NCBI GenBank assembly: GCA_021772435.1
Contig: JAJFLZ010000010.1
Coordinates: forward strand, 1 to 42,670
Length of the DNA: 42,670 nt
From: Chlamydiota bacterium
Lineage (GTDB): Bacteria; Chlamydiota; Chlamydiia; Chlamydiales; JACKPQ01
Direction: 5' to 3'
The notes below the pieces were generated by a model. The model had not been told where the DNA came from and did no database searches. It saw only the letters and a program-made list of their open reading frames with translations. Position 1 is the stretch's first letter. The number at the start of each line of letters is the position of its first letter. Positions 7,957 through 16,434 of this stretch are shown one piece after another. Both the position numbers and the translations under genes were made by a program.

Positions 7957-8898
7957 CTAAATACAGAAATTTTCTAGAATAGGCAAGTTTTTGGATAAAA
8001 AATCTGCAATATCGATGTATGGAGTCCGCAGCATAGGTGTGCGCTCCTCAAGAAGCCGTTCATTTGCGCGATAGAGAAAACCGCATAACTGCTTAAGCTG
8101 ATTTACGCCATTTTTAGAGCGCATGCCCTCTGGCAGGTGCTGCACAAAAGTTTCTAAATATGTTTTAAGTTCGGCAAAATTTTTACATTGCATGCCTCTA
8201 ATCTCGTGAAAAATCCAGGGGTTGATGACGGCCCCTCTGCCGATCATAATGCCATCGCAGCCAGTCTCACTAACCATGCGTTTGGCATCAGCGGGTGTCA
8301 GAATATCGCCATTGCCGATCACAGGGATGCTAAGGATCTCTTTGGCTCTTTTTATCAAGCTCCAATGCGCGGGTGGTTTATAGCCTTCTTTTTTCGTGCG
8401 TGGGTGCAATGCGATGTGTTTGGCACCAGCTTCCTGGGCAGCTAGCAAATTATCTTCAAATAAAGCGGTATCATCAAAACCTGAGCGCAGCTTAACTGTC
8501 ACTGGCACTGTCGAAACTTTGCACATGGCAGAGGCGACCTCATACAGATGCCTCGGATCTTTCAAAAGGCTTGATCCCGCGCCTCTGCCTGTCACTTTGT
8601 TCGATGGGCAGCCGCAATTAAGGTCGATACGCGGTGCGCCACGCAAAATCAGCTCTAAGGTCATCTGTGCTGTGAGTTCAGGATCAGATCCCATCACTTG
8701 CGCTGCAAGTGGGATGGACCCTAATTCATCGGCTTGATAAACCTTGGCAAGCGATTTGCAGTGGGCATTTTTAGGGACGCGAATGAATTCTGTACACCCT
8801 TCATCAAATCCGCCGATGCCTGCCATGGCAACGCGGAAAGGACGAGCGCCCACACCCTCCATCGGAGCTAAGTAGAGAGGATATTGATGTCTTTCCAT
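7957..8898 (-). CDS. dus: tRNA-dihydrouridine synthase, DusB-like (313 aa)
   Basis: This FMN-dependent enzyme reduces uridines in tRNA D-loops. Diagnostic features are LAPMEGV near the N-terminus, the active-site NCGCPSNKVTGRGAGSSL, KLRSG, LHPRTKKEGY, IPVIGNGDI and the phosphate-binding DGIMIGRGA, in family order. The frame is open to 9033, but ATG 8898 (MERHQYPLYLAPMEG) places the flavin-binding strand at the normal distance from the N-terminus and has a strong GAAAGGAAA Shine-Dalgarno. The start overlaps the 3' end of the MATE gene by 31 bp. The barrel and C-terminal helical domain appear complete. Assignment to DusB rather than DusA/C is tentative. Confidence 0.92.
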   Translation of the reverse strand: MERHQYPLYLAPMEGVGARPFRVAMAGIGGFDEGCTEFIRVPKNAHCKSLAKVYQADELGSIPLAAQVMGSDPELTAQMTLELILRGAPRIDLNCGCPSNKVTGRGAGSSLLKDPRHLYEVASAMCKVSTVPVTVKLRSGFDDTALFEDNLLAAQEAGAKHIALHPRTKKEGYKPPAHWSLIKRAKEILSIPVIGNGDILTPADAKRMVSETGCDGIMIGRGAVINPWIFHEIRGMQCKNFAELKTYLETFVQHLPEGMRSKNGVNQLKQLCGFLYRANERLLEERTPMLRTPYIDIADFLSKNLPILENFCI

Positions 8899-10244
8899 TT
8901 TCCTTTCATAAATCTGTGCAAGCAAATCAAGACGGTCACGGTGCTGTAGAAGACCCAAATGACAAATGCGTACGTAATCGAGCTGGATAGGAGCACAACA
9001 AACAAATACGTGGGAAGGACCATTCCAACCCAAACGCTCAGTGAGCCGGAAATAAGCAAGAAAAACGTATCGCCAGCAGAAGTGAGCACGCCGCTAAGAA
9101 GCCAACGTACCTTTTCCAAAAGCGTGTAGAAAAACACCAAGATCAGTCCGGTGCGAACTAAACCCTTGGCTTGATCCAAACCACCTGACATGGCAATTTC
9201 TGGGTTTTCCAAAGCGTACTTGTGGTTCACAAACCAATCAACCAATAAATCAGGCATTAAAACCATGAAAAAGAGCATCACAACTGAAAATCCTGCAATG
9301 AGTTTTAAGCCCGATCGCACCAAGCGATTGACCTCGTCTAAATTGCCTGCTCCGATAAAATTACCAGAAATAGCAATGGCGCCTTTTTCAATGCCCATTC
9401 CAAAAAATATAAACAGCATAAAAACACTTTGGCAGATGCCGGCAACAAAAATATGTTGGTCGGAGACAAGACCCATCATATAGTAAAATGCGGCCCAGCC
9501 AAAGAGCTCAAAGGTGATAAAAAGCGCAGGGGAAACCCCGACCTTGATACAGGCTGTGAAATCGGGAAGGGAAAAGCGCCACAATCTCGATCCCTTCATC
9601 TCTCGATTGCGTTTAGATAAAAACATGATAAAAAGCACAGCCGCCTGAAAAATCACACCAATGCCGGTTGCAATCGCAGCACCTTTGATTCCCATTGCTG
9701 GCACCTTGCCTTTAATTCCAAAAATTAAAATCGGATCCAAGATGATATTGATCGTATTGCCAATGACAGACAATATTGTAATCGTCATCGTTCTGCCCTG
9801 TCCGATGTAAAACGAGCAAAGTGCTGATAAAAAGACATACGATGGGCCTGCAAAAATGATCCAGCGGAAATACTGGGCAGAGAGCGATCCAGCTCCATAC
9901 AACATATCGCCGCCCCAAATTCCCATCGGAATAAAAGCTGCAAGGGAAAACAGCCCCATCCACAGCATCTGCCAGACGGGGACACCTAAGCGATCATAAG
10001 CCTTAGCGCCATTACTTTGCGCAACAAAGACCTCTGCCATCGCAGCCAGAGTCATCCAGCCCAGGTTCACTGCCCACGCTAAGGTTCCAGCTTGCACACA
10101 AGCATTCAAAGCATTTGTTGACAACTGCGCCAAAAACGCCCGGTCGACAAACATCATTGCAAACAGCGATAGATAAGAGATCATTAAAGGAAACGACACA
10201 CGCAACAAAGTGCGCACCGATCCCTTCTCAAAAGCATTTTCCAT
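8868..10244 (-). CDS. MATE-family multidrug/toxic-compound exporter (458 aa)
   Basis: Twelve hydrophobic helices and a length of 458 aa are typical of MATE antiporters, which export organic cations using Na+ or H+ gradients. The N-terminal pattern FPLMISYLSLFAMMFVDRAFLAQLS matches the family's first helices and the loop with the conserved VDR, and a second half begins near residue 230. It is the first gene of a leftward unit with dusB (31-bp overlap) and NDH-2. Substrate cannot be told. Confidence 0.9.
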   Translation of the reverse strand: MENAFEKGSVRTLLRVSFPLMISYLSLFAMMFVDRAFLAQLSTNALNACVQAGTLAWAVNLGWMTLAAMAEVFVAQSNGAKAYDRLGVPVWQMLWMGLFSLAAFIPMGIWGGDMLYGAGSLSAQYFRWIIFAGPSYVFLSALCSFYIGQGRTMTITILSVIGNTINIILDPILIFGIKGKVPAMGIKGAAIATGIGVIFQAAVLFIMFLSKRNREMKGSRLWRFSLPDFTACIKVGVSPALFITFELFGWAAFYYMMGLVSDQHIFVAGICQSVFMLFIFFGMGIEKGAIAISGNFIGAGNLDEVNRLVRSGLKLIAGFSVVMLFFMVLMPDLLVDWFVNHKYALENPEIAMSGGLDQAKGLVRTGLILVFFYTLLEKVRWLLSGVLTSAGDTFFLLISGSLSVWVGMVLPTYLFVVLLSSSITYAFVIWVFYSTVTVLICLHRFMKGKWKDINILST

Positions 10245-10331
10245 ATTTCTTCAATATACCAAAAAAACTTCTAAACAAAAAGCACAATATCTGTTAAATT
10301 TATTATCTAAAAATTACTTAAGAGGTTTCTT

Positions 10332-11309
10332 GTGAGCCTAAGAGTTGATTCGAACTCCAAAGTTAAAGCTACTCGCTGTGCGCCCCAAGTCTCTGAAGTA
10401 AAAAAATACATTACATACACCTTCAACGATATTACAGCATACCCCTCCCGTTTTGGAGATCAACTTATTTCATTTGTGCGGGCCTTCTACCTAGCATACG
10501 CACAAAAACTGCCCCTCGTTTGTAAAAAATTTAAAGAATTTGACAAACTTAAGATCTCCGACATGCTTGGCCAAACAATTGGAGGCGTGAAACTACTTGC
10601 CGAAAATCAAACTACAGAGCGCACTAAACAGGTGTTAAAACACCAAGACGACATCAAGGGTTTTTTTGAAACAGATGCAGATAGTTTTGAAATCCCTTAC
10701 GGCCCCTACGATTCGCCCTTTGACCACTTAACATTTACGAATCGAAATGGAGAGAACTTTCCAATCGTTGATATTGATCCTCACAACCTTGAGATAATAT
10801 CTTGCCTCAAAGAGCTTATTGCACCAAAAGGCCCCATAGAAGAGATTGAAGTTACACAAGATATTTCAATTGCTTTGCATTTTCGAGGGGGAAGCGGAAA
10901 AGACACAGATGAGACTAAAAATGAATATCCCTGTAAATTTTCCAAGCGAGAGGACTGCATCGACATTTTGAAGCAAATTACTCTTGAAAACGAAGACAAA
11001 AGCATTTATTGCCATCTTTTTACCGACCTTCAAGAAGAGGATAAGCTAAAACTTCTAGTTGAATTTAAGCAGCAATTTCCCAGCATAACATTTGATACGA
11101 CACGAGGCGCATCTCTTCTAAAAGATTTTTTTGGTATGGCCCAGCACTGGACCTACTTTAGTAGAGCGGATTCGCAATTTGGGGCTATGGCAGAGCTTCT
11201 TTCTCAGCCACTGTTTTCAAGAAAACAAAGGCTAAAGCAGCATCAATATTATTTAGAAAAATTTAATGAGAAAAATTCATCATTGCCGCAAAATGTCCAA
11301 AAAGTTTAA
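10332..11309 (+). CDS. Hypothetical protein resembling fucosyltransferases (325 aa)
   Basis: No confident family. Several features recall GT11/NodZ-type fucosyltransferases: an N-terminal PSRFGDQLISFVRAFYLAYA (compare the G(L)GNQLFQ...A pattern), a central strand with IALHFRGGSGKD (HxRxGD-like, residues 181-191), HLFTDL (229-233) and a late DFFGMAQHWTYFSRADSQFG (264-283), which recalls the end of the donor-binding domain where these enzymes have a serine-rich segment. The start is GTG 10332 with an AAGAGG ribosome site seven bases upstream. There is no membrane segment or signal peptide, suggesting a cytosolic enzyme or secreted effector. It stands alone between the MATE gene and the tRNAs. 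Confidence 0.65.
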   Translation: MSLRVDSNSKVKATRCAPQVSEVKKYITYTFNDITAYPSRFGDQLISFVRAFYLAYAQKLPLVCKKFKEFDKLKISDMLGQTIGGVKLLAENQTTERTKQVLKHQDDIKGFFETDADSFEIPYGPYDSPFDHLTFTNRNGENFPIVDIDPHNLEIISCLKELIAPKGPIEEIEVTQDISIALHFRGGSGKDTDETKNEYPCKFSKREDCIDILKQITLENEDKSIYCHLFTDLQEEDKLKLLVEFKQQFPSITFDTTRGASLLKDFFGMAQHWTYFSRADSQFGAMAELLSQPLFSRKQRLKQHQYYLEKFNEKNSSLPQNVQKV

Positions 11310-11328
11310 ACTGTGGATTCACCTTTTT

Positions 11329-11401
11329 GGGGGTATAGCTCAGTTGGTAGAGCATCTGATTTGCATTCAGAAGGTCAGGAGTTCGACTCTCCTTGCCTCC
11401 A
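11329..11401 (+). tRNA. tRNA-Ala (anticodon TGC)
   Basis: A complete cloverleaf: acceptor GGGGGTA pairs with TGCCTCC (G-U and U-G pairs included), D-loop with AGCTCAGTTGGTAGAGC, anticodon TGC at 11362-11364 in the loop of CTGAT/ATCAG-type stem, T-arm with GTTCGACTC. The discriminator is A and CCA is not encoded. Confidence 0.97.
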
Positions 11402-11407
11402 AATTTC

Positions 11408-11481
11408 GCGGTTATAGCTCAGTTGGTTAGAGCGCAACACTGATAATGTTGAGGTCCCTAGTTCGAATCTAGGTAACCGCA
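11408..11481 (+). tRNA. tRNA-Ile (anticodon GAT)
   Basis: Acceptor GCGGTTA/TAACCGC, standard D-arm, anticodon GAT at 11442-11444 in the loop of CAACA/TGTTG, T-loop GTTCGAATC, discriminator A, no encoded CCA. It lies six bases after tRNA-Ala. This Ala/Ile pair often sits in rRNA spacers in other bacteria, but no rRNA is visible here. Confidence 0.97.
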
Positions 11482-11482
11482 T

Positions 11483-11617
11483 ATTAAGGGAAAGATTTTA
11501 ACGTATACGGGGATCCTTAGCTCCACCCGCCTACCTAAGAGGTATGCCGGGTTCGCTGCGGACAAGCTGCCGCTAAAAGCGGCAGCCCCGTATCCGTCAA
11601 AATCTACGTCCCTTAAT
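11483..11617. repeat. Imperfect long-range inverted repeat with internal hairpin, downstream of the tRNAs
   Basis: Bases 11483-11512 are the inverted counterpart of 11586-11617 (CCCCGTAT.CGT.AAAATCT..CCCTTAAT, about 26 matching positions), so a transcript could fold into a ~26-bp imperfect stem directly after tRNA-Ile. Inside sits a perfect 9-bp hairpin, GCTGCCGCT-AAA-AGCGGCAGC (11566-11586). The right arm is also the first unit of the tandem array that follows. It may act as a terminator, a processing signal or a structured RNA; there is no T-run for a classic terminator. Confidence 0.6.
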
Positions 11618-11968
11618 CAAGTCAACTCGAAGCTGCCCAATTGACGAGAAAATACAGACCCCTTAATTATCCAAGTTCAAAAACCATATCCGTACAAAAT
11701 CTACGTCCCTTAATCAAGTCAACCAAAAGCGAAAATATAGACCCCTTAATTATCCAAGTTCGAAAACCGTATCCGTACAAAATCTACGTCCCTTAATCAA
11801 GTCAACCAAAAGCGAAAATACAGACCCTTTAATCAATCTCACGAAAACCCGCTAAAAGCGGCAGCCCCGTATCCGTACAAAATCTACGTCCCTTAATCAA
11901 GTTAACCAAAAGCGAAAATACAGATCCTTTAATCAATTTTACGAAAATCTGCTACAAGCGGCTGCCCA
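11590..11968. repeat. Degenerate tandem repeat array, four units of 83-101 bp
   Basis: Four units begin with CGTATCCGT(A)CAAAATCTACG at about 11589, 11685, 11768 and 11868. Each contains two diverged halves around C(C/T)TTAAT: AAAATCTACGTCCCTTAATC and AAAATACAGACCCCTTAATT. GCTGCCCA(A/G)TTGACG also occurs twice (near 11632 and 11962), and the hairpin half GCTAAAAGCGGCAGCCC recurs at 11851. No open reading frame or tRNA-like fold is seen. It fills the gene-free interval up to the transporter stop at 11991. Confidence 0.8.
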
Positions 11969-11990
11969 GTTGACGCTAGAGAATATAGGC

Positions 11991-14198
11991 CTAATCGAAG
12001 AGTTGCTTAAAGTCGGTGTCTTCGCTGCAATGGATGAAAAGGGATAGAGGTATTTGCTTAGCAAGCTCTAGTCGTTCCTTGACCTCTTCTAAAGCCAGGG
12101 AGTCTGGTAGCGTGAGTATGACAACGTCTGCGTTTTTGGAGAATTTGCCAAATGATGCGATATGGTCTGCTTTGCTCGGAATGACTAGGACCTGTGAATC
12201 GAATGATAGGCGCGTTTTTTCTAGAAATTCACTGAAATAGGCTTCTCTTGATTCTCTAGCTTCTTCTGATGATACGATGCTTTTTAGGTGTATCGAATGT
12301 TTTTTGTAATCGGGGTGTCTGCTTAGGAGTAGGGTGATGAGTAATGTTAGCTCTGAGGATTTACGTTGATCGTTTTCCCACCATAAATCCAGGTGCTTTT
12401 CTTTTTTTTCAGCTTGGGGGTCATTGGATTCTCCAACTAACAGAATATTGCGCTTATTTGCTTTTGCAACTTTTAATGTTTCAATCCAGTCATCATTGAG
12501 AGCTTCGTTTTCAGGAATACCCATGACAACCGTATTGGGTGTGACAGGACCTAAGCCGTAATGGGAGATGAGCTCTTGCATTTGCATCAGAGGCTTGTTT
12601 AGTGGATTGATTTTGACAATCGCTGTGATTTGCTGTTTTTCCAAAAAGCTGCTGACTAAATTTTGCCATTCTAATAGCGTTTTACCGCCTTCTGTCTCTT
12701 GCATAAAGGATGTGAGCGTTAAAAATCCGCGGCCTCTTGTAATAGCTGATGAAACTTTAAAAACACCTGTTGACTGCGTGGGAGATCTTGAGAAGACTAG
12801 AAAATTAGGTCGCCAGGATTTAGGAGAAGACGGTGCATTGATCAACTTGTAGATGGAGTAGCGGCATAGATAACGCATGACGGCAGAGCGAATGTCGTCC
12901 CAATTGTCCTTTTTTGATCGGGTTTTAATATAAAAATACGTCAGGGTAATGACAAATAAAGCGATCAGTGCGCCGCCTGCATCAATCATAAGCATGATAA
13001 TCAAGCACAGTAGACAGCCAAGTAGGGGAATAGAGGGGTGTAGATTGAGAGAAGGGCGCCAGCTGGCATTTCCTAAAAATGCTTCTAAGCCACACCCTAA
13101 GTTCAACATACCATATGCAACGAGTGCAAACATAGTTAAATAGGGAGCGATCACATCAATGCTTCCAAAGTAAACAGCCGAAAGTGAGATCACAAAAGTG
13201 ACAATACTAGCAATACGTGGCTCATTTGCAGGTCCGAAACCCTTGGCTAAAAACTTAGGCAGGATGCCGTCGTTTGCAATCGCTTGCAATGTACGAGGTG
13301 CTGCCATTAGTCCGCCTATTGCTGAAGATAGTGTCGCTGCCCAGATGCCGACTAGGACGGCAGGGCGGTATTTGGCGATATTTAGCACAATCATCGGATC
13401 TTGAACCAAGACATGACGAGGAACTGTTCTAGATAGAAAATAAGAAATACAGACGTAGGTAACAAAAGCAGTTGCCACAATGGCTAGTGTGCCAAGTGGC
13501 AGCGAGCGACGGGGATTTTTTAAATCACCTGACATAGCAACACCTGTTTCAATACCTTTTGCAGCCGGAAAGAAAATGGCAAACACAGCCCAAAATGAAC
13601 TATTTAGAGGCAGATCAGGCGCTTGAGCGACATCGAGTGGAGCTACATACTGACCTAAAAATAAAGACACAAGAGAGATGCCAATCGCTAGAAAAATGAT
13701 AAATTGAGCCTTGGCAGCTGCTGTACTTGAAATATAGACAAGGGCGGATAGAGCAACAAGCGTTACAACGCTAATTGCTTGGATTGAAGCTGCTGGAATA
13801 AGTGTTTGCAAACTTTCAGCAAAACCAATGGTACAAAAAGCAATGCTAAGAGCGCTAGAAATATAGAGGGCAAGGCCAATAGCACTACCGATTTCAATAC
13901 CAAAAGATCTAGATACAATGTAATAGATACCGCCCTTGCCAACGCGCATGTTTGTGGCGACAGCTGCAATGGATAGGGAAGTTAAAAAAGTAACTAAAAA
14001 AGAAAGTGAGATAATACCAAAGACCTGAGTAAATCCCACAGATCCTACAATCCATCCCAGCCTTAAATAGATGATAACGCCAAAGACAGCTAAAATACCA
14101 GGCAGGTAAACGCCGTAAAAAGTCCCAAAACCTTTAAAAGTTTTTTTAGTATCAAGAGCTATTTCAGGCTTTCTCCAGAAATTAAAATAATTTTTCAC
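11991..14198 (-). CDS. SLC12-like (cation-chloride-cotransporter type) APC-superfamily permease (735 aa)
   Basis: The N-terminal ~460 residues contain about twelve helices beginning GVYLPGILAVFGVIIYLRLG, followed by GGIYYIVSRSFG and, later, FPAAKGIETGVAMSGDLKNP. These are signatures of the SLC12/CCC branch of the amino acid-polyamine-organocation superfamily rather than ordinary amino-acid permeases. A ~270-residue soluble C-terminal domain follows, as in that family. Animal members co-transport Na+/K+ with Cl-; the substrate of bacterial members is largely unestablished. It is read leftward, divergent from the EamA gene at 14268 and followed only by the repeat array. Confidence 0.85.
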   Translation of the reverse strand: MKNYFNFWRKPEIALDTKKTFKGFGTFYGVYLPGILAVFGVIIYLRLGWIVGSVGFTQVFGIISLSFLVTFLTSLSIAAVATNMRVGKGGIYYIVSRSFGIEIGSAIGLALYISSALSIAFCTIGFAESLQTLIPAASIQAISVVTLVALSALVYISSTAAAKAQFIIFLAIGISLVSLFLGQYVAPLDVAQAPDLPLNSSFWAVFAIFFPAAKGIETGVAMSGDLKNPRRSLPLGTLAIVATAFVTYVCISYFLSRTVPRHVLVQDPMIVLNIAKYRPAVLVGIWAATLSSAIGGLMAAPRTLQAIANDGILPKFLAKGFGPANEPRIASIVTFVISLSAVYFGSIDVIAPYLTMFALVAYGMLNLGCGLEAFLGNASWRPSLNLHPSIPLLGCLLCLIIMLMIDAGGALIALFVITLTYFYIKTRSKKDNWDDIRSAVMRYLCRYSIYKLINAPSSPKSWRPNFLVFSRSPTQSTGVFKVSSAITRGRGFLTLTSFMQETEGGKTLLEWQNLVSSFLEKQQITAIVKINPLNKPLMQMQELISHYGLGPVTPNTVVMGIPENEALNDDWIETLKVAKANKRNILLVGESNDPQAEKKEKHLDLWWENDQRKSSELTLLITLLLSRHPDYKKHSIHLKSIVSSEEARESREAYFSEFLEKTRLSFDSQVLVIPSKADHIASFGKFSKNADVVILTLPDSLALEEVKERLELAKQIPLSLFIHCSEDTDFKQLFD

Positions 14199-14210
14199 TT
14201 CATGATCACC

Positions 14211-14239
14211 TTGTTATTTTCAGGCCCATATGTTATAAT
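14211..14239 (+). promoter_or_regulatory. Sigma-70-type promoter for the EamA gene at 14268
   Basis: TTGTTA (14211-14216), a 17-base spacer and a perfect TATAAT (14234-14239), with a predicted start near 14246 and a 22-base leader to ATG 14268. It lies in the divergent gap next to the SLC12-type gene. Confidence 0.6.
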
Positions 14240-14267
14240 AATATAAATTTTTTATCCAGAGATATCG

Positions 14268-15191
14268 ATGCTGCTGCTGCCGATGTTATTGTATTTTTTA
14301 TGGTCTAGTTGCTTCCCGCTCGGGAAGATGTTGCTCGAGTATGGTCCGCCTCTATTTTTGACAGGTGCTAGAATGCTTCTTGCTGGAGTGTTGTTAGTGG
14401 GCTTTTTGGCCCTGAGAAGAAAGAAAGAGTTCAGGATGCGGGGCAGACAGTGGCTATCTCTAGTACTGCTTGGCGTGTTTAGCATTTATTTAACAAACAT
14501 CTGCGAATTTTGGGGACTGCAGCATCTGTCTGCTGCTAAAACGTGTTTTATCTATAGCTTGTCGCCCTTTTTTGCAGCTTTATTTTCTTACTTGCATTTT
14601 GGTGAAAAGATGAGCCGAGGAAAATGGCTCGGATTTTTAATCGGTTTTATGGGTTTTTTGCCTGTTTTATTTGTCCAAAGTGGTTCTGAAGACCTGTTTT
14701 CTGTCAGTAGTTGGCTGTCATGGCCAGAACTTGCTGTCATGGGAGCGGCGCTTTTCTCCGTATATGGCTGGGTGATTTTGAGGCTGACAGTAAAAGATCA
14801 GAAGGTTTCGCCTATGATGGCCAATGGCGCTAGTATGCTGCTCGGTGGTATGATGGCCCTTGTCCATTCATCTTTTGTCGATGCGTGGGCGCCACTTCCT
14901 GTAGCTGGAATCCACCTAGGGGCATTTATGAAAGGGATTGTTTTAATGACCTTTATCTCTAACATCATTTGCTACAACCTTTATGGTTACTTGCTCAAGC
15001 GATTTACAGCGACCTTCTTGTCGTTTGTGGGCCTTCTAAGCCCCATCTTTGCATCGTTAAATAGTTGGCTACTGCTCGGTGAGCCTCCATCACTTGTGAT
15101 CTGCGGCTCGACATTTGTAGTACTTCTTGGTCTCTTTGTCGTTTACAAATCTGAGATCAAACAGGGCTATATCCAAAAAGCTGTCGCTTAA
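14268..15191 (+). CDS. EamA/DMT-superfamily transporter (307 aa)
   Basis: Ten predicted helices in two EamA repeats; the N-terminus MLLLPMLLYFLWSSCFPLGK and the arginine-containing second helix (LTGARMLLAGVLLVGFLAL) are typical of DMT exporters and permeases. Length matches the family. It has its own promoter at 14211. It is only distantly similar to the EamA protein at 4984 and is likely to carry a different metabolite. The gene is monocistronic, followed by the separately promoted gene at 15318. Substrate unknown. Confidence 0.85.
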   Translation: MLLLPMLLYFLWSSCFPLGKMLLEYGPPLFLTGARMLLAGVLLVGFLALRRKKEFRMRGRQWLSLVLLGVFSIYLTNICEFWGLQHLSAAKTCFIYSLSPFFAALFSYLHFGEKMSRGKWLGFLIGFMGFLPVLFVQSGSEDLFSVSSWLSWPELAVMGAALFSVYGWVILRLTVKDQKVSPMMANGASMLLGGMMALVHSSFVDAWAPLPVAGIHLGAFMKGIVLMTFISNIICYNLYGYLLKRFTATFLSFVGLLSPIFASLNSWLLLGEPPSLVICGSTFVVLLGLFVVYKSEIKQGYIQKAVA

Positions 15192-15233
15192 TCAATTAAT
15201 TTTGTGACACTTGACGCCAAGGAAAATTTTTCT

Positions 15234-15262
15234 TTGTCTTAAAACTTTCTTTATTTTATCAT
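15234..15262 (+). promoter_or_regulatory. Sigma-70-type promoter for the gene at 15318
   Basis: TTGTCT (15234-15239), 17-base spacer, TATCAT (15257-15262). The predicted start near 15269 leaves a ~50-base leader ending in AGGAGA, a good Shine-Dalgarno, before ATG 15318. Confidence 0.5.
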
Positions 15263-15317
15263 GGCAGGATCTTAACGGTGTAAACCAACAAATGATCTAA
15301 AGCAGGAGAAAAATTCT

Positions 15318-16328
15318 ATGGCAGAAGCAGTGAGAAATCAGCCTTCCCTTTTTACAAGGCTAACTGACGGAGCAAAACAGACCTATAATGATGTGGGTCA
15401 AAAAGCAAGCAAGTTTGCAAGTGACGTTGCAAATAACGACAAATTCACAAGTACTATCACATCTCTTGATCCTTTCCGTGGTGGCATCTCTAAAGAGTGG
15501 TATCAATCATCTCAACCAAAGTGGTTAAAACCAACTGTAGTAGGGACCGCAACAGCCTCTCTTGGCACATCGGTTTACCTTATTTGCAAAAACAAATGGC
15601 TTGAAAAGCCCCTATGCCTGCGTCGCATAACTGGTGCGCTCCTCGTCCTTCCTGCCGTCTATTTTGCAGGTTATGGCGTTTACACACTTTTCAGAAAAGG
15701 AACAGAGTGGAACAACAACCGTCTAGCTGCTAAAGAGCAAAAGTTGATTGCTGCGGATCAGACAAAAATTCAAGCAAACTACGACACAAAGTTTGAAGAG
15801 ATCTTCAAAAAGTCAGCTGATGACCAATACGCTGCAATTGCAAAGCTTGCTAAGGACGAAAACCTAGGCCTCGATTGGATCACTGAAAGTGGCAAGAACT
15901 ACGTCGAGCTGAAGTTTAATATCCGTGGTCAAACATGGAGCTTCAAAAAGCCTATCGCAGATGAGCTGCATCAATTGCAAACTACAAAAGCGGAAGAAGC
16001 CAAACAAGCAGAAATCAATAAGAAAATTGTAGGTGCATTCACTGCATCTGCAAATGATTTGCTGGATCAGGCAAAAACAAAACCTGAAGTAAGGGAGATA
16101 ATCAACAAGATTTATTTCCAAACCATGGAACCAAATGGTTTTGAAAAAGGTGATTTTGGTTTTAGTAGTAATGAGAATAAGTATTACCTGTCTATTTCTT
16201 ATGGTGGAACTGAAATTCATAAGCAAGAGATTAGCCAGGAAGCGCGTGATCATCTTGAAGGAATTCAAAAAAATTGGGTTCTTCCTAATAACGGAACAGG
16301 TAACATAGCTGATTCTGTTTTAAAGTAG
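15318..16328 (+). CDS. Two-helix membrane protein, inclusion-membrane-protein-like (336 aa)
   Basis: No family recognised. A polar N-terminus of about 70 residues is followed by two hydrophobic helices close together (about 72-92 and 105-127) joined by a short basic loop (KNKWLEKPLCLRR), then ~200 residues rich in K/E/Q with helical, coiled-coil-like character. A bilobed hydrophobic hairpin is the hallmark of chlamydial Inc proteins, which type III secretion inserts into the inclusion membrane. Own promoter, AGGAGA ribosome site and a strong terminator show a well-expressed single gene. An ordinary inner-membrane protein is the alternative. Confidence 0.7.
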   Translation: MAEAVRNQPSLFTRLTDGAKQTYNDVGQKASKFASDVANNDKFTSTITSLDPFRGGISKEWYQSSQPKWLKPTVVGTATASLGTSVYLICKNKWLEKPLCLRRITGALLVLPAVYFAGYGVYTLFRKGTEWNNNRLAAKEQKLIAADQTKIQANYDTKFEEIFKKSADDQYAAIAKLAKDENLGLDWITESGKNYVELKFNIRGQTWSFKKPIADELHQLQTTKAEEAKQAEINKKIVGAFTASANDLLDQAKTKPEVREIINKIYFQTMEPNGFEKGDFGFSSNENKYYLSISYGGTEIHKQEISQEARDHLEGIQKNWVLPNNGTGNIADSVLK

Positions 16329-16352
16329 TCATTTACACTCGAGAATTCTCTT

Positions 16353-16383
16353 AAAAAAAGCTCGCCGTTAGCGAGCTTTTTTT
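16353..16383 (+). terminator. Rho-independent terminator after the two-helix protein gene
   Basis: AAAAAAAGCTCGC-CGTTA-GCGAGCTTTTTTT: a GC-rich stem flanked by an A-run and a T-run, so it can act on both strands. The convergent ATPase gene ends at 16435. Confidence 0.92.
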
Positions 16384-16434
16384 ATGTCTAAATATGTTAA
16401 ATTATTGGTTATCAACACTTCGATGTTTTCGATT

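Noticed and set aside
7957..9033. Dus gene starting at 9033
   Set aside because: The extra 45 residues are the out-of-frame image of the MATE 3' end; ATG 8898 has a good ribosome site and the normal family N-terminus.
11329..11481. Ala/Ile tRNA pair as part of an rRNA operon
   Set aside because: No 16S or 23S sequence flanks it; a protein gene ends 19 bases upstream and the repeat array follows.
11590..11968. Tandem repeats considered as a CRISPR array
   Set aside because: Units are 83-101 bp and repeated along their whole length, with no unique spacers of constant size and no cas genes.
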